The notes under the pieces were generated by a model. That model had not been told where the DNA came from. It did not search any database and saw nothing but the letters and a program-made list of their open reading frames with translations. From NCBI GenBank assembly GCA_017621525.1, contig JAGASX010000008.1, positions 1 to 33,210 of the forward strand: 33,210 nt of DNA, in the 5' to 3' direction. Origin of the DNA: Clostridia bacterium (lineage in GTDB: Bacteria; Bacillota; Clostridia; Christensenellales; UBA1242). A program made the translations under genes and the position numbers. Position 1 is the stretch's first letter, and the number at the start of each line of letters is the position of its first letter. Positions 24,941-30,199 of this stretch are shown here, piece by piece.

Positions 24941-25084
24941 ATGAAGAAGAAAGAAAAGATTAAAGTTGAAGATTTGTTAGATTTATCATTATTAACAGAA
25001 GGGCAACTTCAATGTTTAGCAGAAGAATTTGAAAAAATGATATGTGATTTTTATAAAATGAAACCAGACAAAAAGCCCCCTTGA
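24941..25084 (+). CDS. Small acidic/basic 47-aa protein upstream of the repressor
   Basis: The ATG follows AAAGGAGA with 5-nt spacing. The product starts MKKKEKIKVEDLLDLSLLTE and ends KPDKKPP, with a predicted amphipathic helix through ...GQLQCLAEEFEKMICDF. The stop overlaps a TTGACA-like sequence 43 nt before the -35 box of the repressor promoter. I do not recognise it. The position between integrase and repressor would suit a small regulator such as a recombination directionality factor or Cro-like partner, but no HTH is evident. Confidence 0.6.
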   Translation: MKKKEKIKVEDLLDLSLLTEGQLQCLAEEFEKMICDFYKMKPDKKPP

Positions 25085-25126
25085 CAAAATTAGACAAAAA
25101 AAATTAAAAATGGTCAGTATAAACTC

Positions 25127-25155
25127 TTGACTTTTGGGGAAGGGCAACCTATAAT
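25127..25155 (+). promoter_or_regulatory. Promoter of the LexA-type repressor
   Basis: TTGACT (25127-25132), a 17-nt spacer and TATAAT (25150-25155). The spacer contains GGGCAAC (25142-25148), a heptamer seen three more times in the 540 bp upstream. Confidence 0.8.
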
Positions 25156-25164
25156 ATGAGTGTA

Positions 25165-25184
25165 TCGTGGAAATAATTCCACGA
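25165..25184 (+). promoter_or_regulatory. Palindromic operator candidate of the repressor gene
   Basis: TCGTGGAA and TTCCACGA form a perfect 8-bp inverted repeat with a 4-nt centre, just after the expected transcription start and before the AAAGGAG site. The placement fits autorepression; an mRNA hairpin is the alternative. It does not match the Gram-positive SOS box. Confidence 0.55.
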
Positions 25185-25206
25185 TTGACACAAAGGAGAA
25201 ATCCCT

Positions 25207-25815
25207 ATGAGAACTAAAAGTTCAATTTTAATGGATAAAATTATAGAGTTTATTGACAGTGAATATTACGCAAAGGGGAGAACCCCAACTATAATAGAAA
25301 TTGCGAGTGCTTTAAAAATATCAAAAAGTTGTGTTGGTAACTATTTAACTGATATGACACAAAAAGGTTTAATATCAAATAAAGGGGGTAGTCGTGGAAT
25401 TGTAACAAAATCTATGCAAAAGATAAGACAAGATACAGTTGAAGTTGCAGTTGTGGGCTCTGTTGCCTGTGGACTACCATTACTTGCCGAAGAAAATATA
25501 GAGTGTTATCTTCCTATCTCAAAAGAGTTTTTGGGCAGTGGCAAATATTTCATATTGAAAGCAAATGGCAATAGTATGATAAATGCAGGTATTTGTGATG
25601 GCGACTATGTAATTGTAAAGCAACAAGAAACAGCAGAAGAAGGTCAAATTGTCGTAGCTCTTATAGATGATGAAGCAACCTTAAAAAGATTTTACCGAGA
25701 TGACAAGCAGAAAAAAATACGACTTCACCCAGAAAATAATAGAATGAAAGATATGTATTTTGATAATGTTGTTATTCAAGGTATTGCTGTAAAGGTTATT
25801 AAAGACCTAATATAA
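25207..25815 (+). CDS. LexA-type self-cleaving repressor (winged HTH + S24 peptidase)
   Basis: This is the element's likely lysogeny repressor, inactivated by RecA-stimulated self-cleavage after DNA damage. Residues 8-65 form a LexA-like winged helix-turn-helix (TPTIIEIASALKISKSCVGNYL, recognition helix near 39-50; wing near 58-65). Residues ~78-202 are an S24 peptidase: cleavage site Cys88-Gly89 (VACGLP), nucleophile Ser123 (NGNSM) and base Lys160 (EATLK). The distances 88-123-160 are those of E. coli LexA (84-119-156), and the length of 202 residues is also the same. The ATG has an AAAGGAG site. It has its own promoter and palindrome. A host LexA is less likely given the phage-like surroundings. 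Confidence 0.88.
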   Translation: MRTKSSILMDKIIEFIDSEYYAKGRTPTIIEIASALKISKSCVGNYLTDMTQKGLISNKGGSRGIVTKSMQKIRQDTVEVAVVGSVACGLPLLAEENIECYLPISKEFLGSGKYFILKANGNSMINAGICDGDYVIVKQQETAEEGQIVVALIDDEATLKRFYRDDKQKKIRLHPENNRMKDMYFDNVVIQGIAVKVIKDLI

Positions 25816-25852
25816 TCGTGTTAATAGCATAAAGGTTTAGCCCACTTTGTGT

Positions 25853-25861
25853 TGTTATAAA
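25853..25861 (+). promoter_or_regulatory. Extended -10 promoter candidate before the structured leader
   Basis: TG (25853-25854), one base, then TATAAA (25856-25861), with no clear -35 box. Transcription would begin near 25868, at the first helix of the leader. Confidence 0.3.
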
Positions 25862-25862
25862 G

Positions 25863-25935
25863 AAACAAAAGATAGCAGACTCGGGTGATGGAGTTCCCGA
25901 CCACATTTTAGTTTACTAAATCCAAACTTTTGTTT
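25863..25935 (+). ncRNA. Structured 5' leader candidate (three-helix junction)
   Basis: AAACAAAAG (25863-25871) pairs with CTTTTGTTT (25927-25935). The pair encloses two hairpins: TCGGG/CCCGA (25881-25885 with 25896-25900, loop TGATGGAGTT) and TTTAG/CTAAA (25907-25911 with 25916-25920). It sits 8 nt before the ribosome binding site of the zinc-ribbon gene. The first hairpin resembles the GATGGxGTTC segment of the fluoride riboswitch, but the rest of that motif is absent. It may be an unrecognised cis-regulatory RNA or protein-binding leader. Confidence 0.5.
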
Positions 25936-25957
25936 TTATGGGAAAGGAGATGTGTTT

Positions 25958-26143
25958 ATGAATAAGTCAAGTTCTAAAAAAATTAGAATTAGATGTCCTG
26001 AATGCACCAACTTTATGCAGGCAACCATATCTGCAAATGGTAGTGCGAGTGGACAATGTCCCACTTGTAAAAGTGTGATAGTAACAAAACAACATTCTGT
26101 AAAAGAAAAGCACATTAGAATTATCAAAAATTGTAATGTGTAA
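25958..26143 (+). CDS. Small zinc-ribbon protein
   Basis: A 61-residue protein with a four-cysteine zinc ribbon: Cys13-x2-Cys16 (CPEC) and Cys34-x2-Cys37 (CPTC), 17 residues apart, flanked by basic segments (KKIRIR before, KHIRIIKNC near the end). Such small ribbons bind nucleic acid or act as adaptor modules. I chose ATG 25958 because AAAGGAG lies 8 nt upstream; a GTG at 25952 would be too close. The gene follows the structured leader and is separated from the next genes by a hairpin. The exact role is unknown; a transcription modulator is possible. Confidence 0.75.
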   Translation: MNKSSSKKIRIRCPECTNFMQATISANGSASGQCPTCKSVIVTKQHSVKEKHIRIIKNCNV

Positions 26144-26365
26144 AAATTAAATTCCGTTTATACTGCAAAATTAAGGTCGGGCTGAAATAGTGCTTAAAAA
26201 TAAATCCTTGTTCACTACGGTATAAGCAAGATTCGTGTAAAAGGGTATTAAATAAAAATTACGCCTTGACGGATAATAGTTTTTTGAAAGGAACTATTGC
26301 TCGTTGGGGCGTTTTTCTTTATAAAACTCCCCAGACTGAAATTTTAAGTTAAAAGGAGATTTGTT
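26144..26365 (+). other. Non-coding leader between the zinc-ribbon and regulator genes
   Basis: This stretch has no gene-like frame. It contains CTTG/CAAG pairing around 26203-26230 and a terminator-like hairpin at 26261-26316. It could be an attenuated leader for the downstream pair of genes. Confidence 0.4.
26261..26316 (+). terminator. Long terminator-like hairpin upstream of the regulator gene
   Basis: ACGCC (26261-26265) pairs with GGCGT (26308-26312); inside, AATAGTT (26275-26281) pairs with AACTATT (26292-26298), and five T follow. The stem has an unpaired internal loop, so it may be a regulated terminator/attenuator rather than a simple one. Confidence 0.55.
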
Positions 26366-26680
26366 ATGATAACAGTTAAAGAAATTAGAAATGATTTGAA
26401 AGATATTAAGTATTATTACGCAAGAAAAGATAAGATTGACAAAGCTTCTGCGAGTATTGGGGTGAATGGAATTTATGAAAAAGTTGAAAAATACAACAAA
26501 GCAATTTGCAAAGCACCACTTCGTATGTATGACTTATATGTTGGTCTATATCAAGAAAACAATACATTAGAGTCTTTGGCAGACAGTATTTGTTATTCTT
26601 TTGAATATGTTGCGAAACTAAATCAAAAGTTGGTTAAGTTTTTTGAAAAAGTATTAAATGAAGAAGGAGAGCAGTTATGA
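26366..26680 (+). CDS. Candidate phage late-type transcription regulator (sigma-region-4-like HTH)
   Basis: The 104-residue protein has a helical N-terminal half (VKEIRNDLKDIKYYYARKDKID). Its C-terminal segment is LESLADSICYSFEYVAKLNQKL, near residues 68-89. That end follows the pattern of phage ArpU/RinA/DUF1492 activators, where a sigma-70 region-4-like HTH (TLxxIAxxLxYSxxxVxxLhxxAL) ends the protein. Such proteins activate late operons. It has an AAAAGGAGA site and overlaps the next gene by 4 nt (ATGA). The match is by pattern only and moderate; a generic small HTH protein is the alternative. Confidence 0.6.
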   Translation: MITVKEIRNDLKDIKYYYARKDKIDKASASIGVNGIYEKVEKYNKAICKAPLRMYDLYVGLYQENNTLESLADSICYSFEYVAKLNQKLVKFFEKVLNEEGEQL

Positions 26681-26934
26681 AATTAAAGATAGTTGAAATA
26701 CCAGATTTCATTGAAAATGCAGATAATCTTTACAGAACGAAACATTACATTATTAAGCAAGTTCTAACTCTTGATAATGAAAGTTTGGAAGGAACTCATA
26801 TCATTAGTGCAGACACTTTTTATAAGAGAACTAAAAAGCGAGATAAACAATTTGATGTGTTGTTCTCCGACACTAATCATAAAAACGGAAAAAGATTACC
26901 TTGCACTATGTGTTCAAGAAAATATGTTGATTAA
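26677..26934 (+). CDS. Hypothetical 85-aa protein, coupled to the regulator
   Basis: Its start overlaps the stop of the regulator (ATGA), so the two are translationally coupled. The product begins MKLKIVEIPDFIENADNLYR, has no signal peptide or membrane helix, and ends with a CTMC pair (LPCTMCSRKYVD) too isolated to form a full zinc site alone; it could bind metal as a dimer. I do not recognise it. A terminator follows at once, so the two genes form a closed unit. Confidence 0.75.
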   Translation: MKLKIVEIPDFIENADNLYRTKHYIIKQVLTLDNESLEGTHIISADTFYKRTKKRDKQFDVLFSDTNHKNGKRLPCTMCSRKYVD

Positions 26935-26940
26935 AGAAAG

Positions 26941-26973
26941 AAGATAGCTATTTGATATGGCTATCTTTTTTTT
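26941..26973 (+). terminator. Intrinsic terminator after the regulator pair
   Basis: AAGATAGC (26941-26948) and GCTATCTT (26960-26967) form a perfect 8-bp stem followed by a run of T to 26973. Confidence 0.85.
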
Positions 26974-27016
26974 GTTCCTAAATCTTAACTAATCAATACC
27001 AAATTATACAAAAACA

Positions 27017-27038
27017 GCACTAGTTCTGCACTAGTTCT
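27017..27038 (+). repeat. Tandem 11-bp direct repeat
   Basis: GCACTAGTTCT occurs twice in immediate succession (27017-27027, 27028-27038). CACTAGTT also occurs at 24863-24870 in the other control region. This may be a pair of protein-binding sites (iteron or operator). Confidence 0.7.
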
Positions 27039-27121
27039 ATACTACTTCATACATGGTTTTCAAAGCATTTCTTTTATACAATAGCAGTGTAATCAGTTGA
27101 CAGGCAAACACAACCGATTGA

Positions 27122-27169
27122 CTTGCGTGAAATTTCGTAAAGGTGGCCACCTACGCTATATATCGCAAG
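27122..27169. other. Palindrome cluster in the non-coding block before the structural genes (origin candidate)
   Basis: AGGTGGCCACCT (27141-27152) is a perfect 12-bp palindrome inside an AT-rich gap. It is nested in GCGT (27125-27128)/ACGC (27152-27155), with CTTGCG (27122-27127)/CGCAAG (27164-27169) outside. The whole gap 26974-27290 has no gene-like frame. Filamentous phages keep origins and the packaging hairpin in such an intergenic block. No initiator gene is visible here to test this. Confidence 0.4.
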
Positions 27170-27290
27170 AAACGATTTGTTTTAATAAAGTCCTAAATGC
27201 TGGTTACAAAAATTACAACTTAATATTTTGAAAACGCTTTGCTAACGGCAATACGGGCAATTAGAAAAAATTTATTTTAAGGAGATGCAA

Positions 27291-27563
27291 ATGGCAAATA
27301 ACAATGAAAGGCGTTGGTTCGTGCCTAATAAACGAGCTGAAAGTTATGCAAGTGAGCGTAAAGCAAAAGTGCATCAAAGAGGTCAAAAAGAAGGGCAGAA
27401 ACTTACCGACTATGAAGCAGGTATGCGTTCTGGATATCTTCAATGTCAATCAGACCATGCAGGTTTGTATATTTACAAAAAAGCATTAAACGAAGGCAAA
27501 ACAAAACAAGAAGCTAAAAAACTTTCAAGAATTAAAGGTAAACATAAAGGGGGTAATAAATAA
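27291..27563 (+). CDS. Small basic protein, first gene of the structural operon
   Basis: The product has 90 residues, starts MANNNERRWFVPNKRAESYA and ends in a strongly basic tail (KLSRIKGKHKGGNK). It is predicted soluble, with no membrane helix. I chose ATG 27291 because AAGGAG ends 6 nt before it; the in-frame ATG at 27285 touches that site and cannot use it. The stop and the next start overlap (TAATG). The charge suggests nucleic-acid binding, for example replication or packaging of ssDNA; I do not recognise the family. Confidence 0.75.
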   Translation: MANNNERRWFVPNKRAESYASERKAKVHQRGQKEGQKLTDYEAGMRSGYLQCQSDHAGLYIYKKALNEGKTKQEAKKLSRIKGKHKGGNK

Positions 27564-27916
27564 TGGCTAATAAGAAAGAAAATCAAATTGTAGTAGAAAG
27601 AGAAACTTACGAAAAAAATGGTAAACAATACTTCTCATATTTCGTAAAGGGCAATGTTCGTGGTAAAGATGTAAAAGCCAGTGTAATGCCACTTGATATT
27701 GGTGGTTATACAGTATTAGATATCGTCTTTGGAAACGAAATGAAAGCCGAGTTGGTATTAAATCCTTATGAAATTAAGGACGAAAAGACAGGAACCGTTA
27801 TGAGTGGTAACACTTATTCAGTTCGTTCTGTTGACGAAAATGGCGAAATCTACGAATGCAGAATTAAGCCAGCAAAAAATTCAGATAAATCATTGTTAAA
27901 TATGATTTTGAGATAG
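27563..27916 (+). CDS. Candidate phage ssDNA-binding protein (pV-like position)
   Basis: A 117-residue soluble protein, rich in predicted beta strands (KQYFSYFVKG, VKASVMPLDIGGYTVLDIVFG) with many Lys and aromatic residues, as in small OB-type ssDNA-binding proteins. It overlaps the preceding gene and lies directly before the tiny membrane proteins, the place of the ssDNA-binding protein (pV) ahead of the coat genes in filamentous phages. Assignment rests on size, composition and position, not on a recognised motif. A GGGGG site precedes the ATG. Confidence 0.5.
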   Translation: MANKKENQIVVERETYEKNGKQYFSYFVKGNVRGKDVKASVMPLDIGGYTVLDIVFGNEMKAELVLNPYEIKDEKTGTVMSGNTYSVRSVDENGEIYECRIKPAKNSDKSLLNMILR

Positions 27917-27927
27917 GAGTGTGATAT

Positions 27928-28137
27928 ATGAACGAAAAACTAAAAATAACTTTATGGGTTCTTTTAGGAATTGTTGGTGCTATTGCACTATTCAGTTTGA
28001 TTGTTGTCATTGGTTGTTCTGTTAATGGACTAACTTTTGGTGAGCAAGTGTGTGAATGGTTTGGGGGTAACGCTGGAACTGTTGTTGATTCAGCTGAACA
28101 AGTAGCCGAAGCAATTACTGAAACACCTATTGCATAA
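27928..28137 (+). CDS. Tiny membrane protein, candidate coat protein 1
   Basis: The product has 69 residues: basic start (MNEKLK), one hydrophobic helix at ~8-29, then an acidic, partly helical tail (VVDSAEQVAEAITETPIA). VVIGC at the end of the hydrophobic stretch is lipobox-like (Cys30), so a lipidated 40-residue mature form is also possible. Small single-helix membrane proteins next to an ssDNA-binding gene are what inovirus coat proteins look like. The order of charges is the reverse of the usual processed major coat protein, so the assignment is open. An AGGAG site lies upstream. Confidence 0.6.
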   Translation: MNEKLKITLWVLLGIVGAIALFSLIVVIGCSVNGLTFGEQVCEWFGGNAGTVVDSAEQVAEAITETPIA

Positions 28138-28149
28138 GGCTAAATCTAA

Positions 28150-28308
28150 ATGAAAAACTTAATCATTACAATTTTAATAATTGTTCTGGTGGTTCTTTTC
28201 GGGACTTGGCCATTGTCAATCCTATCAAAAGTATTTGAGTATATCGGCATTGCTCTTGGTTGGCTTGCAGATGCCTTAAATCTCTTTGGTTGGAACGGCA
28301 TAGTTTAA
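28150..28308 (+). CDS. Tiny very hydrophobic membrane protein, candidate coat protein 2
   Basis: The product has 52 residues: MKN, a run of Ile/Leu/Val to about residue 18, then a second amphipathic-to-hydrophobic segment (VFEYIGIALGWLADALNLFG). It is close to the small inovirus coat proteins (pVII/pIX class) or to a processed major coat protein in size and character. The start is 12 nt after the previous gene, with a weak AAGG site. A strong terminator follows. A holin-like protein is the main alternative. Confidence 0.6.
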   Translation: MKNLIITILIIVLVVLFGTWPLSILSKVFEYIGIALGWLADALNLFGWNGIV

Positions 28309-28312
28309 TACG

Positions 28313-28354
28313 AAAGCACTAACTAGAACTAATAATTCTATTTAGTGCTTTTTT
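28313..28354 (+). terminator. Strong terminator between coat candidates and minor-coat/adsorption genes
   Basis: AAAGCACTAA (28313-28322) and TTAGTGCTTT (28342-28351) pair; after a single mismatch TAGAA/TTCTA extends the stem, and a T tract follows. In Ff phages a terminator sits at the same place, after gene VIII and before gene III, so that coat genes are expressed much more than the rest. Confidence 0.9.
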
Positions 28355-28386
28355 CTTTTTTCAAAAATCTATAAAAGGAGAAATAT

Positions 28387-29679
28387 ATGAAGACATTAAA
28401 AGTTATTGGAAACTGCTGTTTTGTGTTTCTCGCAATAATTGGTCTTTGTGTAAGTCTTGCTTATGGATACTATCATTTCTTTGTTAAAGATGTTACGACA
28501 GGAACTAACTATATAGACAATCAAATTGCTCTTGATATAGTTGCATCTGACGACTTAACGGAAGAACAGAAAAATGAGTTTGAAGAACGATATTTTATGG
28601 AAGCAAACTTTTTTAGTAACGCTAAAAATAATGGTATTGCTTTGCAAGAATTAAAGTTTAACTATTTTACAGATTATTCTTTATCTTCTAATGCTTATCG
28701 TTCAACAGGTATGCAATATTTAGGGGACTTAAAACAAAGTGATTTAATTATTACTGAAACAACAGAACAAGAAGCACAAAGATACGAAAGCACTTCATTC
28801 AGTTATTACGACACGACTAATGGTGTTAGTTGGGAAGGCAACAAGTTAAGAACACAACTTAATCGTGAAAGTGCTTTTACTATCAAAATTGATAATCGTG
28901 CTTTCCAGATCCAACTTACAGGAACTTATGAATGGACTACTTACAAGCGTAGTTGGTGGTCTTTATGGCTTTATAATCAACCTATTACAAATATTCTTTA
29001 TTACAACTATTTGAATGTTTTTGCAGATTGTATGGAAGCTATAAGAACTAATAATCAAGGTTATGGTGATTATTATATTACGGTTGATTTAAGCGAGTAT
29101 TTTACTATTCGTGAGTATGACTTGGAGTCTGGAAAATACAAAGAAGATAATGTTACAGATATTATCAAAAATTATTCAGTTTTGAAATTCCACTATGACG
29201 AGAACGGCGCAAGAAATAGCACACAATCATTGTTCGGTATTATTGACTGCAACCCAAGTTACGATATTGTGGAAGAAGAAATTGATACAACTTATTGGCA
29301 AGAAAGAATGGTTTATACACTTAATGAAGATGACTTTTCTTACAGATACAGTGATGTTTATCAAGGGTATTTTCTTTCGCTAAATATGGATACAAAGAAA
29401 ATGTTTGATGAAATGCCAAGAGCAAAAGTCAATGTCAATATTGATTTACAAGCTCAATATTTGAAAGATAAAAATATCAATATTGTTGGTCTTGACTACA
29501 ATGCTTTTGAAGGTTTTGAAATTGATACTCTTACAATTAAAGGTCAAGCACAGAAATTCTATTTGCTTGAAAAATCATTGTATGACACACAATTACAAAC
29601 ATTTAAGTATTCAAAAGGTTTGGAGTTTGATATTGCTCCAAATGCGACAAATAACGAATATCAGGGGGTAGAACTATGA
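28387..29679 (+). CDS. 430-aa membrane-anchored exported protein of the structural module
   Basis: One N-terminal hydrophobic helix (~10-29; MKTLKVIGNCCFVFLAIIGL) is followed by a ~400-residue, Tyr-rich and mostly acidic ectodomain with a KRSWWSLWLY patch near residue 180. A basic N-terminus and a single helix predict an N-in, C-out signal anchor. An AAAAGGAG site precedes the ATG; the stop overlaps the next start (ATGA). No family is recognised. Its place after the coat terminator and before a Zot-like ATPase suits a minor coat or assembly protein. Confidence 0.8.
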   Translation: MKTLKVIGNCCFVFLAIIGLCVSLAYGYYHFFVKDVTTGTNYIDNQIALDIVASDDLTEEQKNEFEERYFMEANFFSNAKNNGIALQELKFNYFTDYSLSSNAYRSTGMQYLGDLKQSDLIITETTEQEAQRYESTSFSYYDTTNGVSWEGNKLRTQLNRESAFTIKIDNRAFQIQLTGTYEWTTYKRSWWSLWLYNQPITNILYYNYLNVFADCMEAIRTNNQGYGDYYITVDLSEYFTIREYDLESGKYKEDNVTDIIKNYSVLKFHYDENGARNSTQSLFGIIDCNPSYDIVEEEIDTTYWQERMVYTLNEDDFSYRYSDVYQGYFLSLNMDTKKMFDEMPRAKVNVNIDLQAQYLKDKNINIVGLDYNAFEGFEIDTLTIKGQAQKFYLLEKSLYDTQLQTFKYSKGLEFDIAPNATNNEYQGVEL

Positions 29680-30188
29680 AATGGTATACCTATTTAATCT
29701 GCTTTATTTTGATAGTGGTCGGTGTATTTTGTGGCATTGAACTTTATCGTGAAGTAAAAGCAGAAAGTTATGTAAACGGCTCAATAGATATTTCTAATAA
29801 GTTCAGTCAAGAATCGTTTAACTATTCAAGCACAAGTGTCGTTTTCTATCACGATTTATATGACGATACAGACACTTATAGCTTTGAAAAAGATTTGTTG
29901 AAAGTTGACGATTTTAATGGAGAAAAGAAAGAATACAAAGTTATTTTGAATGACTATGTATTGATTGGTAGTGAAATAAATGCTGGTTCAGTTTTCTCTG
30001 TTGTAAACATGGACTTTTACGATACAAACGGAAATATTGTCTGCAACTCTACTATGAAAATATCTATTCAGTTTTTAAGTAATAAAACACAATTAACACT
30101 CGTAACGACAGGACAGGAAAGTGCTAGTTTCTTGGAACAATACTTTTCTGACAATGGTATTCGTTTAAGAGTGATAGAAATTTTATAA
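29676..30188 (+). CDS. 170-aa membrane-anchored exported protein of the structural module
   Basis: A hydrophobic helix at ~4-22 (YTYLICFILIVVGVFCGIEL) is followed by a ~140-residue beta-rich ectodomain. A VKAES stretch after the helix could be a signal-peptidase site. It overlaps the preceding gene by 4 nt and is 11 nt from the next, so the three genes form a tight unit. I do not recognise the family; a small virion or anchoring subunit is the contextual guess. Confidence 0.75.
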   Translation: MKWYTYLICFILIVVGVFCGIELYREVKAESYVNGSIDISNKFSQESFNYSSTSVVFYHDLYDDTDTYSFEKDLLKVDDFNGEKKEYKVILNDYVLIGSEINAGSVFSVVNMDFYDTNGNIVCNSTMKISIQFLSNKTQLTLVTTGQESASFLEQYFSDNGIRLRVIEIL

Positions 30189-30199
30189 AGGAGATTTGT

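Noticed and set aside
25207-25815. Host SOS regulator lexA
   Set aside because: The catalytic geometry would allow it, but it sits between an integrase and phage-like genes with its own palindrome unlike an SOS box; an element repressor is more likely.
25881-25920. Fluoride riboswitch
   Set aside because: Only the GATGGxGTTC-like hairpin is present; the second conserved strand and pseudoknot partners are missing, and the downstream gene is a zinc ribbon, not a fluoride exporter.
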